A DNA stretch of 64,000 nucleotides from Polynucleobacter sp. JS-Mosq-20-D10 (GCF_018687755.1 NZ_CP061305.1:1673099-1737098), one strand, 5' to 3'. Counted from the stretch's first letter, positions 25,493-34,856 are shown. Program-made: numbers and translations. Notes: a model not told the origin generated them from the sequence alone.

Positions 25493-26995
25493 ATGGATTT
25501 ATTTGCTAATTTAGCGCTCGGTTTCGACACAGCGTTTACCTTACAAAATCTGATGTACTGCCTGATTGGCTGTATTTTGGGTACATTAATCGGTGTTTTG
25601 CCAGGCCTAGGCCCAATCGCAACCATTGCGATGCTCCTGCCAGCCACCTATGCATTGCCTCCAATTGCCGCTTTGATTATGTTAGCCGGTATTTACTACG
25701 GCTCACAGTACGGCGGCTCTACTACTGCGATTTTGCTCAACATCCCAGGGGAAACGTCCTCGGTGGTGACGGCGATTGACGGCTATCAAATGGCTAGAAA
25801 TGGTCGAGCAGGTGTAGCCCTCTTTACTGCCGGCATGGGTTCATTTTTTGCTGGTTGCGTAGCAACACTGGTTTTGGCTGCATTTGCTGCACCACTCTCC
25901 CAATTAGCATTTAAGTTCGGTCCTGCCGAATATTTCTCCCTGATGATCTTAGGCTTAATTGGCGCCGTCGTACTAGCCTCAGGCTCTTTGATCAAGGCGA
26001 TCGGCATGATCATCCTGGGCCTCTTGATGGGCTTGATCGGTACTGACGTGAACTCTGGCGTATCCCGCTATGCTTTTGACATCCCCGAATTGAGTGACGG
26101 CATTGGATTCGTAGCCGTTGCAATGGGTGTCTTTGGTTTTGCGGAAATTATGGGTAACCTGGAAAAAACTGGTGATGACGAGGGCTTCCTCAACAAACTT
26201 ACCACCATGATGCCGACCAAGACTGATATCAAGCGCATGATTCCCTCCATCTTGCGCGGCACAACCATTGGCTCCATCTTGGGCATTCTGCCAGGCGGCG
26301 GTGCTGCTTTGGCAGCCTTTGGCGCCTACTCAGTAGAAAAGAAATCCTCTAAGTACAGCCATGAGTTTGGTAAGGGTGCCATTGAGGGTGTAGCAGGTCC
26401 TGAAGCAGCCAACAATGCCGCCGCTCAAACCTCCTTCATCCCATTGCTTACCTTGGGTATCCCACCGAATGCTGTAATGGCTTTGATGGTTGGCGCGATG
26501 ACGATTCATAACATCCAGCCTGGTCCACAAGTCATGACCAGTAACCCAGCTTTGTTCTGGGGTCTGATTGCCTCGATGTGGATCGGTAACGTGATGTTGA
26601 TTCTCTTGAACTTGCCACTCATTGGTATTTGGGTAAAGCTCTTGAAGATTCCTTATCGCTTTCTCTACCCAGCAATTTTGGTGTTCTGCTGTATTGGCGT
26701 GTATACCGTCAACAACACCGTATTTGACGTTTATGTAACCGCAGCCTTCGGTTTAATTGGTTACCTCTTCTTCAAACTGGGTTGCGAACCCCCTCCATTA
26801 CTCTTAGGCTTCGTGCTTGGACCGATGATGGAGGAGAACTTCCGTCGCGCTCTCTTGTTATCACGCGGCGACTTCTCAACCTTCGTAACCCGACCACTCT
26901 CCTTAGGCTTACTCATTGCAGCAGCCCTCTTGGTGGTGATCGTGGCCTTGCCTGCGGTTAAGAAAACCCGTGAAGAGGCTTTCGTAGAAGAGTAA
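25493..26995 (+). CDS. tctA: Tripartite tricarboxylate transporter large membrane subunit TctA
   Basis: The 500-residue channel subunit of a TTT-family importer for carboxylates such as citrate. The conserved Pro/Gly signatures are visible: GVLPGLGPIATIAMLLP near residue 40 and GILPGGGAALAAFGAYS near residue 265, with about a dozen hydrophobic segments. The substrate cannot be told because it is set by the periplasmic TctC protein, which is not encoded next to it. A strong terminator follows. Confidence 0.93.
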   Translation: MDLFANLALGFDTAFTLQNLMYCLIGCILGTLIGVLPGLGPIATIAMLLPATYALPPIAALIMLAGIYYGSQYGGSTTAILLNIPGETSSVVTAIDGYQMARNGRAGVALFTAGMGSFFAGCVATLVLAAFAAPLSQLAFKFGPAEYFSLMILGLIGAVVLASGSLIKAIGMIILGLLMGLIGTDVNSGVSRYAFDIPELSDGIGFVAVAMGVFGFAEIMGNLEKTGDDEGFLNKLTTMMPTKTDIKRMIPSILRGTTIGSILGILPGGGAALAAFGAYSVEKKSSKYSHEFGKGAIEGVAGPEAANNAAAQTSFIPLLTLGIPPNAVMALMVGAMTIHNIQPGPQVMTSNPALFWGLIASMWIGNVMLILLNLPLIGIWVKLLKIPYRFLYPAILVFCCIGVYTVNNTVFDVYVTAAFGLIGYLFFKLGCEPPPLLLGFVLGPMMEENFRRALLLSRGDFSTFVTRPLSLGLLIAAALLVVIVALPAVKKTREEAFVEE

Positions 26996-27018
26996 TTCTC
27001 AAGCGCTTCCCAGAAACG

Positions 27019-27046
27019 AGCCCGCAGCAGTTTGCGGGCTTTTTTC
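27019..27046 (+). terminator. Terminator after tctBA
   Basis: An 8-bp GC-rich stem (AGCCCGCA / TGCGGGCT) with a 6-base loop is followed by TTTTTTC. It lies immediately before the glnS promoter. Confidence 0.88.
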
Positions 27047-27073
27047 TTTACAGGCAGGGGTTTTCTCTACAAT
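27047..27073 (+). promoter_or_regulatory. Probable glnS promoter
   Basis: TTTACA and TACAAT are separated by 15 bases, a little short. The -10 ends six bases before the glnS ATG, so the transcript would start at about the A of the start codon. It begins directly after the tctA terminator T run. Confidence 0.45.
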
Positions 27074-27079
27074 GGGCGC

Positions 27080-28852
27080 ATGTCCGAAGATAGCAAACCA
27101 TCTAAATCGCCGGCCGGCATTCTTGCTGAGCCCTCTAACTTTTTGCGCCAGATCATCGATCATGACCTAGCAAGTGGCGCCTACCAAAATCGCACTAATC
27201 GAGATGGTCAAGCTATCCCCTCCATCATTACGCGCTTTCCACCAGAACCCAATGGCTATCTTCATATTGGTCATGCTAAAAGTATTTGCCTGAACTTTGG
27301 CTTAGCTGCTGATTACAACAATCAAGCGGGTGGTGCGCGTTGCAATATGCGCTTGGATGACACCAATCCAGTCAAAGAAGATGTTGAGTACGCTGATAGC
27401 ATTTTAGATGCGGTTAGATGGCTTGGCTTTGATTGGGGCACGCATTTGTATCACGCGAGTGATTACTTTGATCGACTCTATGAGTTTGCCGAAATTCTGA
27501 TTCAAAATGGCAAAGCCTATGTTGATAGTCAGAGTGCAGATGACATCCACACCAATCGTGGCAACTTTGGCCAAGCTGGAAAAAATAGTCCTTACCGCGA
27601 TCGCTCGCCCGATGAGAACCTAGCTTTATTCCAAGAGATGCGTGCTGGCAAATATAAAGATGGTGAACATGTACTGCGCTTGAAGATCGACATGGCCCAT
27701 CCCAATATCGTCATGCGTGATCCTGTGGTCTATCGTATTCGTCATACGGATCACCACCGCACTGGTAGCAAGTGGTGCATCTATCCTTTATATGATTTCA
27801 CACACTGCATTTCTGATGCTCTAGAAAATGTTTCGCACTCTATTTGCACTTTGGAGTTTGAAAACAATCGTCCGCTCTACGATTGGATTGTTGCCTCTTT
27901 AGCTGAGCTGGGCATCTTCAAAAATCCCGTTCCGCATCAATACGAATTCGCCCGCCTCAATTTAACTTACACCATCACTAGCAAGCGTAAGCTCTTGCAA
28001 TTGGTAGAAGAAAAGCATGTTGATGGCTGGGATGACCCACGGATGCCAACGATTGTAGGTATTCGTCGCAGAGGTTATACGCCAGAAAGTATTCGTCTGT
28101 TCTGTGAGCGTATTGGCGTTTCTAAAGCAGATAGCTGGATCGATATGAGTACTCTGGATCAGGCCTTGCGCGATGATCTTGAAGCCAAGGCTCCAAGGGC
28201 CACAGCGGTCCTCAAGCCACTCAAGCTTGTGATTGAAAACTTCGATGCATCCGCGAGCGAGCCTTGCTCAGCACCGCGCCATCCACAACATCCTGAGTGG
28301 GGTAATCGTGAGTTTCATTTCACCAAAGAATTGTGGATTGAAGAAGATGACTTTATGCAAGAGCCCGTCAAGGGGTTCTTCAGACTCTATCCACCAATTG
28401 GCGATCAAGCTGGTGGACGTGTGCGTTTACGTCATGGCTTTGTGATCGAGTGCACCGGCTTTGAAGTGGATGCTAATGGCAAGGTGACTCAAGTCAATGC
28501 AACACACTTCCCAGACAGCAAGAGTGGTACACCCGGGTCAAATAATTACAAGGTCAAGGGCAACATTCATTGGATCAGCGTTGCACAAGCTGTGCCTGCA
28601 CAAGTTCGCCTCTATGACCACCTATTTAATGACCCACATCCAGACGGTGGGGATAAAAATTTCCTTGACGCAATCAATCCTCACTCGAAGCAAACGATTA
28701 CTGCGTACTTAGAGCCGTGCATGAAGGACGTCAAAGCGGAAGACCGTTTTCAGTTTGAGCGCCATGGCTATTTTGTTGCGGATCAAAGCGAATCAAAACC
28801 AGGTCAACCGGTATTTAATCGTACGGTCGGCCTTAAGGATTCTTGGAAATAG
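27080..28852 (+). CDS. glnS: Glutaminyl-tRNA synthetase
   Basis: Class I synthetase of 590 residues. The HIGH-like box is PPEPNGYLHIGHAKS, and the KMSKS position reads ITSKRKLL, the usual GlnS form. The RLDDTNP and WCIYPLYDF motifs and the two anticodon-binding beta barrels in the last 230 residues fit GlnS rather than GltX. I start at MSEDSKPSK; the 16 codons upstream overlap the terminator. The last 20 bases overlap the 3' end of the convergent SDR gene. Confidence 0.97.
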   Translation: MSEDSKPSKSPAGILAEPSNFLRQIIDHDLASGAYQNRTNRDGQAIPSIITRFPPEPNGYLHIGHAKSICLNFGLAADYNNQAGGARCNMRLDDTNPVKEDVEYADSILDAVRWLGFDWGTHLYHASDYFDRLYEFAEILIQNGKAYVDSQSADDIHTNRGNFGQAGKNSPYRDRSPDENLALFQEMRAGKYKDGEHVLRLKIDMAHPNIVMRDPVVYRIRHTDHHRTGSKWCIYPLYDFTHCISDALENVSHSICTLEFENNRPLYDWIVASLAELGIFKNPVPHQYEFARLNLTYTITSKRKLLQLVEEKHVDGWDDPRMPTIVGIRRRGYTPESIRLFCERIGVSKADSWIDMSTLDQALRDDLEAKAPRATAVLKPLKLVIENFDASASEPCSAPRHPQHPEWGNREFHFTKELWIEEDDFMQEPVKGFFRLYPPIGDQAGGRVRLRHGFVIECTGFEVDANGKVTQVNATHFPDSKSGTPGSNNYKVKGNIHWISVAQAVPAQVRLYDHLFNDPHPDGGDKNFLDAINPHSKQTITAYLEPCMKDVKAEDRFQFERHGYFVADQSESKPGQPVFNRTVGLKDSWK

Positions 28853-29720
28853 TTTTCAGAAACTCTGCCACGCTAGGATAGCGTAGCGGGGTTTTCAATT
28901 CGGCTAGCCGTGTATTCGTTACGCGCCGTGACTCCCGCATAAAAGACCACAGCATGGGGGATACGATTTTCTCCAACTGCTCAGCTGGCAATCTGGGTGG
29001 TCGCTCTAAGCCAAAGGCATCAGCTACTTCATCAAAGTAGTCACCCATCTTGGTTTCACCACCGTCACATACATTAATGACGCGTTGTGGCTTGCCGTGA
29101 TAAACGGCAGCGCAAACTAATCTTGCCAAGTCATCACTCTGTATGTGGTTTGAGTAAGCATCCTCAGCTGGGTTTAAGGCGGGGGTGCCGGCCTGAATGC
29201 GCTCAACCGGCAAGCGGTCAGCAGCATAAATACCTGGCACACGCAGAATGGTGAGGGCGACTCCATGAGCTGGCGCCCAAAGACGTAGGCAGTTTTCTGC
29301 ATCCACCCTTCTCTTAGCTCGCTCGCTTTGAGGTTTAACCGGCGTCACTTCGCTTACCTTAGCGCCTGCGTGATCACCATAAACGCCTGTTGTGCTTACA
29401 TAAATCACGCGCCCAACAGTATCAGAACCTTGGGCTAAAATTCGGAGGAGGTTGCGAGTTCGGCAATCACGATGACCTGTATTTTGGGGTGGTGCCAAGT
29501 GGATCACGGTTTGGGCTAATCCACTTAAACGCCACAAGCTATCGGGCTTATCCAGATCCCCCAAAATCGGAATCGCGCCAACCGCTCTCAACTCCTGAAA
29601 ACGGGTTTTCTGGGAAGTTAAGGCGTATATGCGATGACTTCGTGCGAGCTGCTTGGCAACACGCAGACCAATGTCACCACAGCCGACGATCAGGATTCGA
29701 GATTTACTAAAAGATTGCAT
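28833..29720 (-). CDS. NAD(P)-dependent SDR/epimerase-like protein (YeeZ-like)
   Basis: A 295-residue extended short-chain dehydrogenase. The N-terminus has a Rossmann nucleotide site (ILIVGCGDIGLRVAKQL), and YVSTTGVYGDH matches the YeeZ-type active region in which the SDR Tyr appears as VYG. The substrate is unknown. It overlaps the 3' end of convergent glnS by 20 bases and is divergent from the ferredoxin-reductase gene with only 36 bases between starts. Confidence 0.85.
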   Translation of the reverse strand: MQSFSKSRILIVGCGDIGLRVAKQLARSHRIYALTSQKTRFQELRAVGAIPILGDLDKPDSLWRLSGLAQTVIHLAPPQNTGHRDCRTRNLLRILAQGSDTVGRVIYVSTTGVYGDHAGAKVSEVTPVKPQSERAKRRVDAENCLRLWAPAHGVALTILRVPGIYAADRLPVERIQAGTPALNPAEDAYSNHIQSDDLARLVCAAVYHGKPQRVINVCDGGETKMGDYFDEVADAFGLERPPRLPAEQLEKIVSPMLWSFMRESRRVTNTRLAELKTPLRYPSVAEFLKTISKNP

Positions 29721-29756
29721 ACATCACATCGTAACGATTTATTGAAAGGAATGAGA

Positions 29757-30797
29757 GTGTCTTATCAAGTCACGCTCAAGGCGAGCGGCAAACAATTTAC
29801 CGTGCAGAAGGATGAGACCCTCCTGGAGGCAGCCTTACAGCAGGGCATCACCCTTCCCTATGGCTGTAAAAATGGTGCCTGCGGATCCTGTAAGGGCAAG
29901 ATTCTGGAGGGTCAGGTAGAGCATGGACAACATAGTGCTGCTGCCCTAAGCCCAGCTGATGAAGCCACCGGTGGTACCTTGTTTTGCTGCGCTCATCCCA
30001 AATCAGACCTGCTCATTGAAGCGCGTGAAGTTCAGGGCGCTAGCGATATCGCCATTCGGAAAGTACCTTGTCGCGTGAACACCATCGTTAAACCGAGCGT
30101 AGATGTAGCCATTCTTCAACTGCAATTACCAGCTGCCGAGCGCTTTCAATTTTTAGCCGGACAGTATTTAGAATTTCTTCTCAAGGATGGGCAGCGCCGC
30201 GCCTACTCGATTGCCAATGCACCCGATCAAGAGGGCCCCCTTGAGTTGCATATTCGCCACTTACCAGGCGGACTCTTTACCGACCAAGTCTTTGGTGCAA
30301 AAGACCCCGCTTTAAAAGAAAAAGATATTCTGCGTTTTGAAGGTCCACTGGGTAGCTTCTTTTTAAGAGAAGATTCTAAAAAGCCCATTATCTTTGTTGC
30401 CGCAGGTACTGGTTTTGCGCCCATCAAATCCATCGTCGAGCAAATGCAGCTCAAAAAGATCCAGCGCCCGATGCATCTGTATTGGGGTGGACGGCGTCCA
30501 AGCGACCTCTACCTCAATAAGCTCTGCCAGTCATGGGCAAAAGATATTCCGAACTTCAAATACATCCCAGTCATTTCAGATTCCCTACCGGAGGATCAAT
30601 GGACTGGGCGCACAGGCTTTGTGCACCAAGCTGTGATGGCCGACCATCTCAATATGAGCCCTTACCAGGTCTATGCCTGCGGCGCCCCTGTGATGGTCAA
30701 TGCGGCCCGCCAGGACTTTTCATCCCAGTGCAGTCTGCCCGAACAGGAGTTCTTTGCAGACTCCTTTACTAGCGCTGCTGATCTCGCGACAAACTAG
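29757..30797 (+). CDS. 2Fe-2S ferredoxin / FAD-NAD(P)H reductase fusion (CDP-6-deoxy-glucoseen reductase-like)
   Basis: A 346-residue electron-transfer flavoprotein. Residues 1-90 form a plant-type ferredoxin with cluster cysteines in YGCKNGACGSCKG and FCCAHP. Next come an FAD-binding domain (RAYSIANAP) and an NAD(P)H domain (FVAAGTGFAPIKSI, VYACGAPVMV). Such proteins are usually annotated as AscD-like, but in betaproteobacteria they may serve other oxygenases. I chose the GTG start: AAAGGA lies six bases before it, whereas the ATG two codons earlier directly abuts that ribosome site. Confidence 0.88.
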   Translation: MSYQVTLKASGKQFTVQKDETLLEAALQQGITLPYGCKNGACGSCKGKILEGQVEHGQHSAAALSPADEATGGTLFCCAHPKSDLLIEAREVQGASDIAIRKVPCRVNTIVKPSVDVAILQLQLPAAERFQFLAGQYLEFLLKDGQRRAYSIANAPDQEGPLELHIRHLPGGLFTDQVFGAKDPALKEKDILRFEGPLGSFFLREDSKKPIIFVAAGTGFAPIKSIVEQMQLKKIQRPMHLYWGGRRPSDLYLNKLCQSWAKDIPNFKYIPVISDSLPEDQWTGRTGFVHQAVMADHLNMSPYQVYACGAPVMVNAARQDFSSQCSLPEQEFFADSFTSAADLATN

Positions 30798-30848
30798 CCT
30801 GCTAAGCGCGATAATAGAAACCTCATTTGAATTCACTTTGCATACGAT

Positions 30849-32042
30849 ATGAATAAGCCAGCCCAATCCGTAGATGCCCACTCAGTGATGTTTATTACCC
30901 CGCGACCAGAGTTGACTATGGTTGAGGGTAAAGGCTCATGGCTGACTGATAACAACGGCAAGCATTATTTAGATTTCTTGCAAGGCTGGGCAGTGAACTG
31001 TCTCGGTCATAGCAACCCCGGCATGATTGACGCACTTAACGCACAAGCAAAAAAACTCATCAATCCAAGTCCAGCGTTTTATAACGAGCCAATGATTCGC
31101 CTATCGAATCTTTTGACCGAAAACAGCTGCTTTAACAAAGTATTTTTTGCTAATAGCGGGGCTGAAGCGAATGAAGGCGCCATCAAGCTGGCGCGTAAAT
31201 GGGGGCAACTCAATAAGTCAGGCGCCTTTGAAATCATTACTTTTGATCACAGCTTTCATGGTCGCACCTTAGCAACGATGAGCGCATCTGGTAAGCCAGG
31301 CTGGGACACCATGTTTGCCCCACAAGTTCCTGGTTTTCTTAAAGCCGAATTAAATGATTTAGATTCCGTCAAAAAACTGGTGACCGATAAAACCGTTGCA
31401 GTCATGCTTGAGCCAGTACAAGGTGAAGGTGGCGTCATTCCCACTACCAAAGAATTTATGCAAAGCCTGCGTAAATTCACTAAAGAAAATAATATTCTGT
31501 TGATCGTCGATGAAGTCCAAGCCGGCTGTGGTCGCACTGGCACTCTCTTTGCTTATCAGCACTACGGCATCGAACCAGACATCATGACCTTGGGCAAAGG
31601 CATTGGTGGTGGCGTGCCATTAGCCGCACTGATGGCAACCGATGCGGTTGCTTGTTTTGTACCTGGTGATCAGGGTGGTACCTATAACGGCAATCCACTG
31701 ATGGTCGCAGTAGGCATTAGTGTGATCGAGCAATTATTGGCGCCAGGATTCCTAGATTCTGTGCGCGCCAAGGGTGAACTGCTCAGTAAAGAGCTCCTTG
31801 CCATTTCCGCAGAATTTAATCTGGATGGCGAGCGCGGTGAAGGGCTATTGCGCGCCCTAATGTTGAGTAGTGATATCGGCGGGAAGCTGGTTGAACTAGC
31901 TCGCGATAGAACTCCAGAGGGCTTATTAATTAATTCACCAAGACCTAATCTGCTTCGCTTTATGCCAGCACTTAATGTTTCTGATGATGAAATCCGTCAG
32001 ATGTGCAATATTTTGAGAGAATTGCTCAAGCAAGTAAGCTAA
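30849..32042 (+). CDS. argD: Acetylornithine/succinyldiaminopimelate-type aminotransferase
   Basis: A PLP class III aminotransferase, 397 residues. The PLP lysine is in TLGKGIGGGVPLAAL, and FANSGAEANEGAIKLAR and LIVDEVQAGCGRTG are the other family signatures. Acetylornithine transaminase in arginine synthesis is the best fit, and argF and argG are also in the window; a role in lysine synthesis is possible too. Upstream, GATAAT at 30810-30815 may be a -10. A strong terminator follows. Confidence 0.9.
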   Translation: MNKPAQSVDAHSVMFITPRPELTMVEGKGSWLTDNNGKHYLDFLQGWAVNCLGHSNPGMIDALNAQAKKLINPSPAFYNEPMIRLSNLLTENSCFNKVFFANSGAEANEGAIKLARKWGQLNKSGAFEIITFDHSFHGRTLATMSASGKPGWDTMFAPQVPGFLKAELNDLDSVKKLVTDKTVAVMLEPVQGEGGVIPTTKEFMQSLRKFTKENNILLIVDEVQAGCGRTGTLFAYQHYGIEPDIMTLGKGIGGGVPLAALMATDAVACFVPGDQGGTYNGNPLMVAVGISVIEQLLAPGFLDSVRAKGELLSKELLAISAEFNLDGERGEGLLRALMLSSDIGGKLVELARDRTPEGLLINSPRPNLLRFMPALNVSDDEIRQMCNILRELLKQVS

Positions 32043-32063
32043 AAAATACGCAGATTGAATGCA

Positions 32064-32093
32064 ATAAAGGGGCTCTAAGCCCCTTTATCTTTT
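32064..32093. terminator. Bidirectional terminator between argD and ispH
   Basis: A 10-bp perfect stem (ATAAAGGGGC / GCCCCTTTAT) with a TCTAA loop, followed by CTTTT on the plus strand, lies between convergent genes. Confidence 0.85.
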
Positions 32094-32127
32094 ATTGCAA
32101 CAATCATCCTAACAATGGCGTTACTAG

Positions 32128-33093
32128 CTAGCCCACTAAATTCTTTGGCAGTGAGAATATGACATCCTCCACCACGCCTTCTAGATTACGAATGCTGCGT
32201 GGCCCAAATTCTTGAATCTTTGCCACAATCGAAAGGGCTAGGCTTTCAGGGGCTGATGCGCCTGCAGTTAGGCCTACGCGCCTCTTGCCAACAAACCATT
32301 CGGCCTGAAGCTGCTCTGGTGCATCGACCATGTAGGCCGGTACGCCTAGCTTTTCAGCTAATTCACGCAAGCGATTCGAGTTCGAGCTTGCCTTGCTTCC
32401 GACCACAATAACTACCTCAACTTGAGGAGCCATAAATTTCACAGCATCTTGGCGATTTTGAGTGGCATAACAAATATCTTGCTTACGGGGTTGCACGATA
32501 TCCGGGAATTTTTGAATTAAGGCATCGACAATTTCTTTCGTCTCATCGACGGAGAGTGTCGTTTGCGTGACAAAGGCGATTTTTTCATTCTCAGTAAAAG
32601 GCAGCTCAGCAATATCGGCCACTTTCTCAATCAGATGAACACCTTCCTTAACCTGCCCCATCGTACCTTCGACCTCCGGGTGCCCCGCATGGCCAATCAT
32701 CAACACTGTAAAACCATCCTTGCACATCTTGATGACCTCAACATGTACCTTTGTAACCAAGGGGCAAGTTGCGTCATATACCTGCAAGCCACGCGCCTCA
32801 GCATCTTGACGAACTTCTTGAGAAACACCGTGGGCACTAAACACCACAATGCCGCCTTTGGGAACATCATGCAATTCTTCAACAAATACAGCGCCCTTTT
32901 CACGCAGCTCGTTCACGACATAAGCATTGTGAACAATCTCATGACGTACATAAATTGGAGCACCAAAGCGTGTCAGCGCTTCATTCACAATATTGATTGC
33001 ACGATCAACGCCCGCACAAAAGCCACGGGGCTGCGCCATCAAAATTTCAGCGGTGCTTTCTCCGCCTGTTTGTGCATTAGTTTGTTTATTCAT
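32128..33093 (-). CDS. ispH: 4-hydroxy-3-methylbut-2-enyl diphosphate reductase
   Basis: Last enzyme of the MEP pathway, a 4Fe-4S protein giving IPP and DMAPP, the substrates of IspA. The 321-residue sequence keeps the three cluster cysteines (GFCAGVDRAI, DATCPLVTKVH, DICYATQNRQ) and the HGVS, GHPEVEGT and QTTLSVDET motifs. It follows fkpB after only three bases, the classic fkpB-ispH pair. Confidence 0.97.
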   Translation of the reverse strand: MNKQTNAQTGGESTAEILMAQPRGFCAGVDRAINIVNEALTRFGAPIYVRHEIVHNAYVVNELREKGAVFVEELHDVPKGGIVVFSAHGVSQEVRQDAEARGLQVYDATCPLVTKVHVEVIKMCKDGFTVLMIGHAGHPEVEGTMGQVKEGVHLIEKVADIAELPFTENEKIAFVTQTTLSVDETKEIVDALIQKFPDIVQPRKQDICYATQNRQDAVKFMAPQVEVVIVVGSKASSNSNRLRELAEKLGVPAYMVDAPEQLQAEWFVGKRRVGLTAGASAPESLALSIVAKIQEFGPRSIRNLEGVVEDVIFSLPKNLVG

Positions 33094-33096
33094 CGG

Positions 33097-33543
33097 CTAC
33101 AGAATTGCAACAATTTGAGCTTCGAAGGTAACAGGCCTTCCAGCAAGCGGGTGATTGAAATCAAACCAGGCACCCTCTTCGTTAATCGATTGCAATACAC
33201 CTGCGTATTGAGCGCCACCAGGCGCATTAAATTCAATGACATCACCAGGATTAAATTCCACATTTTCATCGCGACCCTCTTTAAGTGCATTCAGAGAAAC
33301 CCACTGAATTAATTCTTCTTTACGCTCCCCAAAACTGTCTTCTGGTGGCAATAAGGCACTTTTCTTATCACCTACACCCAATCCGATTAATACCTTTTCA
33401 AAACAAGGCGCAAATTGTCCAGAACCCATCAACACCGTCGCAGGGCGATCGATAAAAGTATTGATGTAGTCATCCCCACTCGGCAAAGTCAGCCGATAGT
33501 TGAGGGTCAGAAAGGAATTGGGCAAAACCGTAAGCTTAGTCAT
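33097..33543 (-). CDS. fkpB: FKBP-type peptidyl-prolyl isomerase, SlpA/FkpB type
   Basis: A 148-residue cytoplasmic PPIase with chaperone activity expected. The sequence begins with a short FKBP strand (LNYRLTLPSGD), then GSGQFAPCFEKVLIGLGVGDK, an inserted flap domain (PEDSFGERKEELIQWV) and a C-terminal PVTFEAQIVAI, as in SlpA. The start at MTKLTVLPN fits homologues. TACAAT lies six bases before this ATG on the minus strand, so the message may be leaderless. It precedes ispH in one operon. Confidence 0.94.
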   Translation of the reverse strand: MTKLTVLPNSFLTLNYRLTLPSGDDYINTFIDRPATVLMGSGQFAPCFEKVLIGLGVGDKKSALLPPEDSFGERKEELIQWVSLNALKEGRDENVEFNPGDVIEFNAPGGAQYAGVLQSINEEGAWFDFNHPLAGRPVTFEAQIVAIL

Positions 33544-33549
33544 AAGGTC

Positions 33550-33555
33550 ATTGTA
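33550..33555 (-). promoter_or_regulatory. Candidate -10 of fkpB-ispH
   Basis: TACAAT on the minus strand ends six bases before the fkpB ATG. No good -35 was found at 17 bases. The region is shared with the divergent radC start. Confidence 0.35.
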
Positions 33556-33573
33556 TCTAGGCCAGACCCTAGC

Positions 33574-34269
33574 GTGCACTTGCCGATTACGGATTGGCCA
33601 AAAATGGAGCAACCTCGAGAAAAACTACGCGCTCTTGGTGCGGCAGCCCTCAGCGATCCCGAGTTACTTGCGATCTTTCTGCGTGTAGGCGTCAAAGGTA
33701 AAACTGCGGTGGCTTTAGCCGAGGACCTTCTCCACCATTTCGGCAATTTGCCGCGCCTCATGTCCTGTACCCCAGAAGAGTTAACCCAGATTCATGGCAT
33801 GGGCATTTCTAAGTGGTCACAAATCCAGGCAGCCTATGAGCTTGTAAAGCGCAGCCTTGAGGAAACCCTCTCTCAGGAGTCTGTCCTTACCTCACCAGGC
33901 TATGTCCGGGAGTTCCTACAGGCTAGATTTGGGTGCTTGCCACATGAAGTCTTCCTGTGCCTATACCTGGACTCCCGCTTGCGCCTGATCGAATGCCAGG
34001 AGCTCTTTAGGGGCTCCCTAAGCCACACCGCCGTTTACCCGCGAGAAATCCTGAAGGAGGCCCTGGCTAGGAATGCAAGCGCCCTAATCGTGGCACATAA
34101 TCACCCCAGCGGAAACCCACAACCGAGCACTGCTGATCAAGAATTAACTAAGACGCTAGCCAAAGCGTTGCAGTTGATCGATATCCCCCTACTTGATCAC
34201 TGCATCGTCAGCAATGGTGGTTTTTTCTCATTTTCTGATGAGGGTCTTATGAAAAATGACCATAAATAG
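33574..34269 (+). CDS. radC: RadC-family JAB/MPN domain protein
   Basis: About 231 residues: an N-terminal helix-hairpin-helix-like region (PREKLRALGAAALSDPELLAIFLRVG) and a C-terminal metalloprotease-like JAMM domain with HNHPSG near residue 172. Despite the name, a role in DNA repair is doubtful for this family. The start is uncertain: the GTG at 33574 keeps the family segment PITDWPKMEQ, but no ribosome site is obvious; the ATG at 33604 is the alternative. It is divergent from fkpB with a 30-base gap. Confidence 0.88.
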   Translation: MHLPITDWPKMEQPREKLRALGAAALSDPELLAIFLRVGVKGKTAVALAEDLLHHFGNLPRLMSCTPEELTQIHGMGISKWSQIQAAYELVKRSLEETLSQESVLTSPGYVREFLQARFGCLPHEVFLCLYLDSRLRLIECQELFRGSLSHTAVYPREILKEALARNASALIVAHNHPSGNPQPSTADQELTKTLAKALQLIDIPLLDHCIVSNGGFFSFSDEGLMKNDHK

Positions 34270-34373
34270 AAGTGACCACTAACTTAAAGGCATGTTTTCA
34301 CTAATATTGGCGATCATTTTTCCTCATCCTCAAAACTAAAGCCAATTAGGGGTAGATCAAAGCACTCGGAGAC

Positions 34374-34382
34374 TGATACAAT
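34374..34382 (+). promoter_or_regulatory. Probable extended -10 promoter of rpmB-rpmG
   Basis: TGATACAAT is an extended -10 (TGn plus TACAAT) 31 bases before the rpmB ATG in the 144-base gap after radC. GGAG lies seven bases before that ATG. No clear -35 is seen. Confidence 0.5.
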
Positions 34383-34413
34383 CTTCTTTTTTCGCAATTA
34401 ATGGAGTTATGTC

Positions 34414-34647
34414 ATGGCAAAAGTTTGCCAAGTCACTGGGAAGAAGCCGATGGTTGGCAACAATGTATCCCATGCAAACAATAAAACGAAGCGTCGCTTT
34501 TTGCCGAATTTGCAAAATCGTCGTTTCTGGGTTGAATCTGAAAACCGCTGGATTAGCTTGCGCTTAACCAATGCTGGTTTGCGCGTTATCGACAAAAACG
34601 GCATTGATGCTGTGTTGTCTGATCTTCGTGCACGTGGCGAAATTTAA
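34414..34647 (+). CDS. rpmB: 50S ribosomal protein bL28
   Basis: A 77-residue basic protein with the family N-terminus MAKVCQVTGKKPMVGNNVSH and the central SHANNKTKRRFLPNLQ segment. It has a good ribosome site (GGAG, spacing seven). rpmG follows after 11 bases, the standard bacterial rpmBG pair. Confidence 0.97.
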   Translation: MAKVCQVTGKKPMVGNNVSHANNKTKRRFLPNLQNRRFWVESENRWISLRLTNAGLRVIDKNGIDAVLSDLRARGEI

Positions 34648-34658
34648 GGAGCGCAAAA

Positions 34659-34826
34659 ATGGCTAAAGGCGGCAGAGAAAAAATCAAATTAGAGTCATCA
34701 GCTGGTACTGGTCACTTCTATACGACATCAAAAAACAAGCGTACAAAGCCTGAAAAAATGGAGATCATGAAATTCGATCCAACCATTCGCAAGCACGTTG
34801 CTTACAAAGAAACTAAGCTCAAGTAA
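34659..34826 (+). CDS. rpmG: 50S ribosomal protein bL33
   Basis: A short gene read by hand: 55 residues starting MAKGGREKIKLESS and ending IRKHVAYKETKLK, with GHFYTTSKNKRT in the middle. This is the zinc-free form, since no CxxC pairs are present. AAGGAGCG precedes the ATG with normal spacing. It directly follows rpmB and ends before a strong terminator. Confidence 0.96.
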   Translation: MAKGGREKIKLESSAGTGHFYTTSKNKRTKPEKMEIMKFDPTIRKHVAYKETKLK

Positions 34827-34856
34827 TTCATCGATTCGATATTTATTTCAGCAAAT

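Noticed and set aside
34270..34373. Gap between radC and the rpmB promoter searched for a tRNA or small RNA
   Set aside because: No cloverleaf, conserved tRNA motif or terminator is visible; only an AT-rich stretch.
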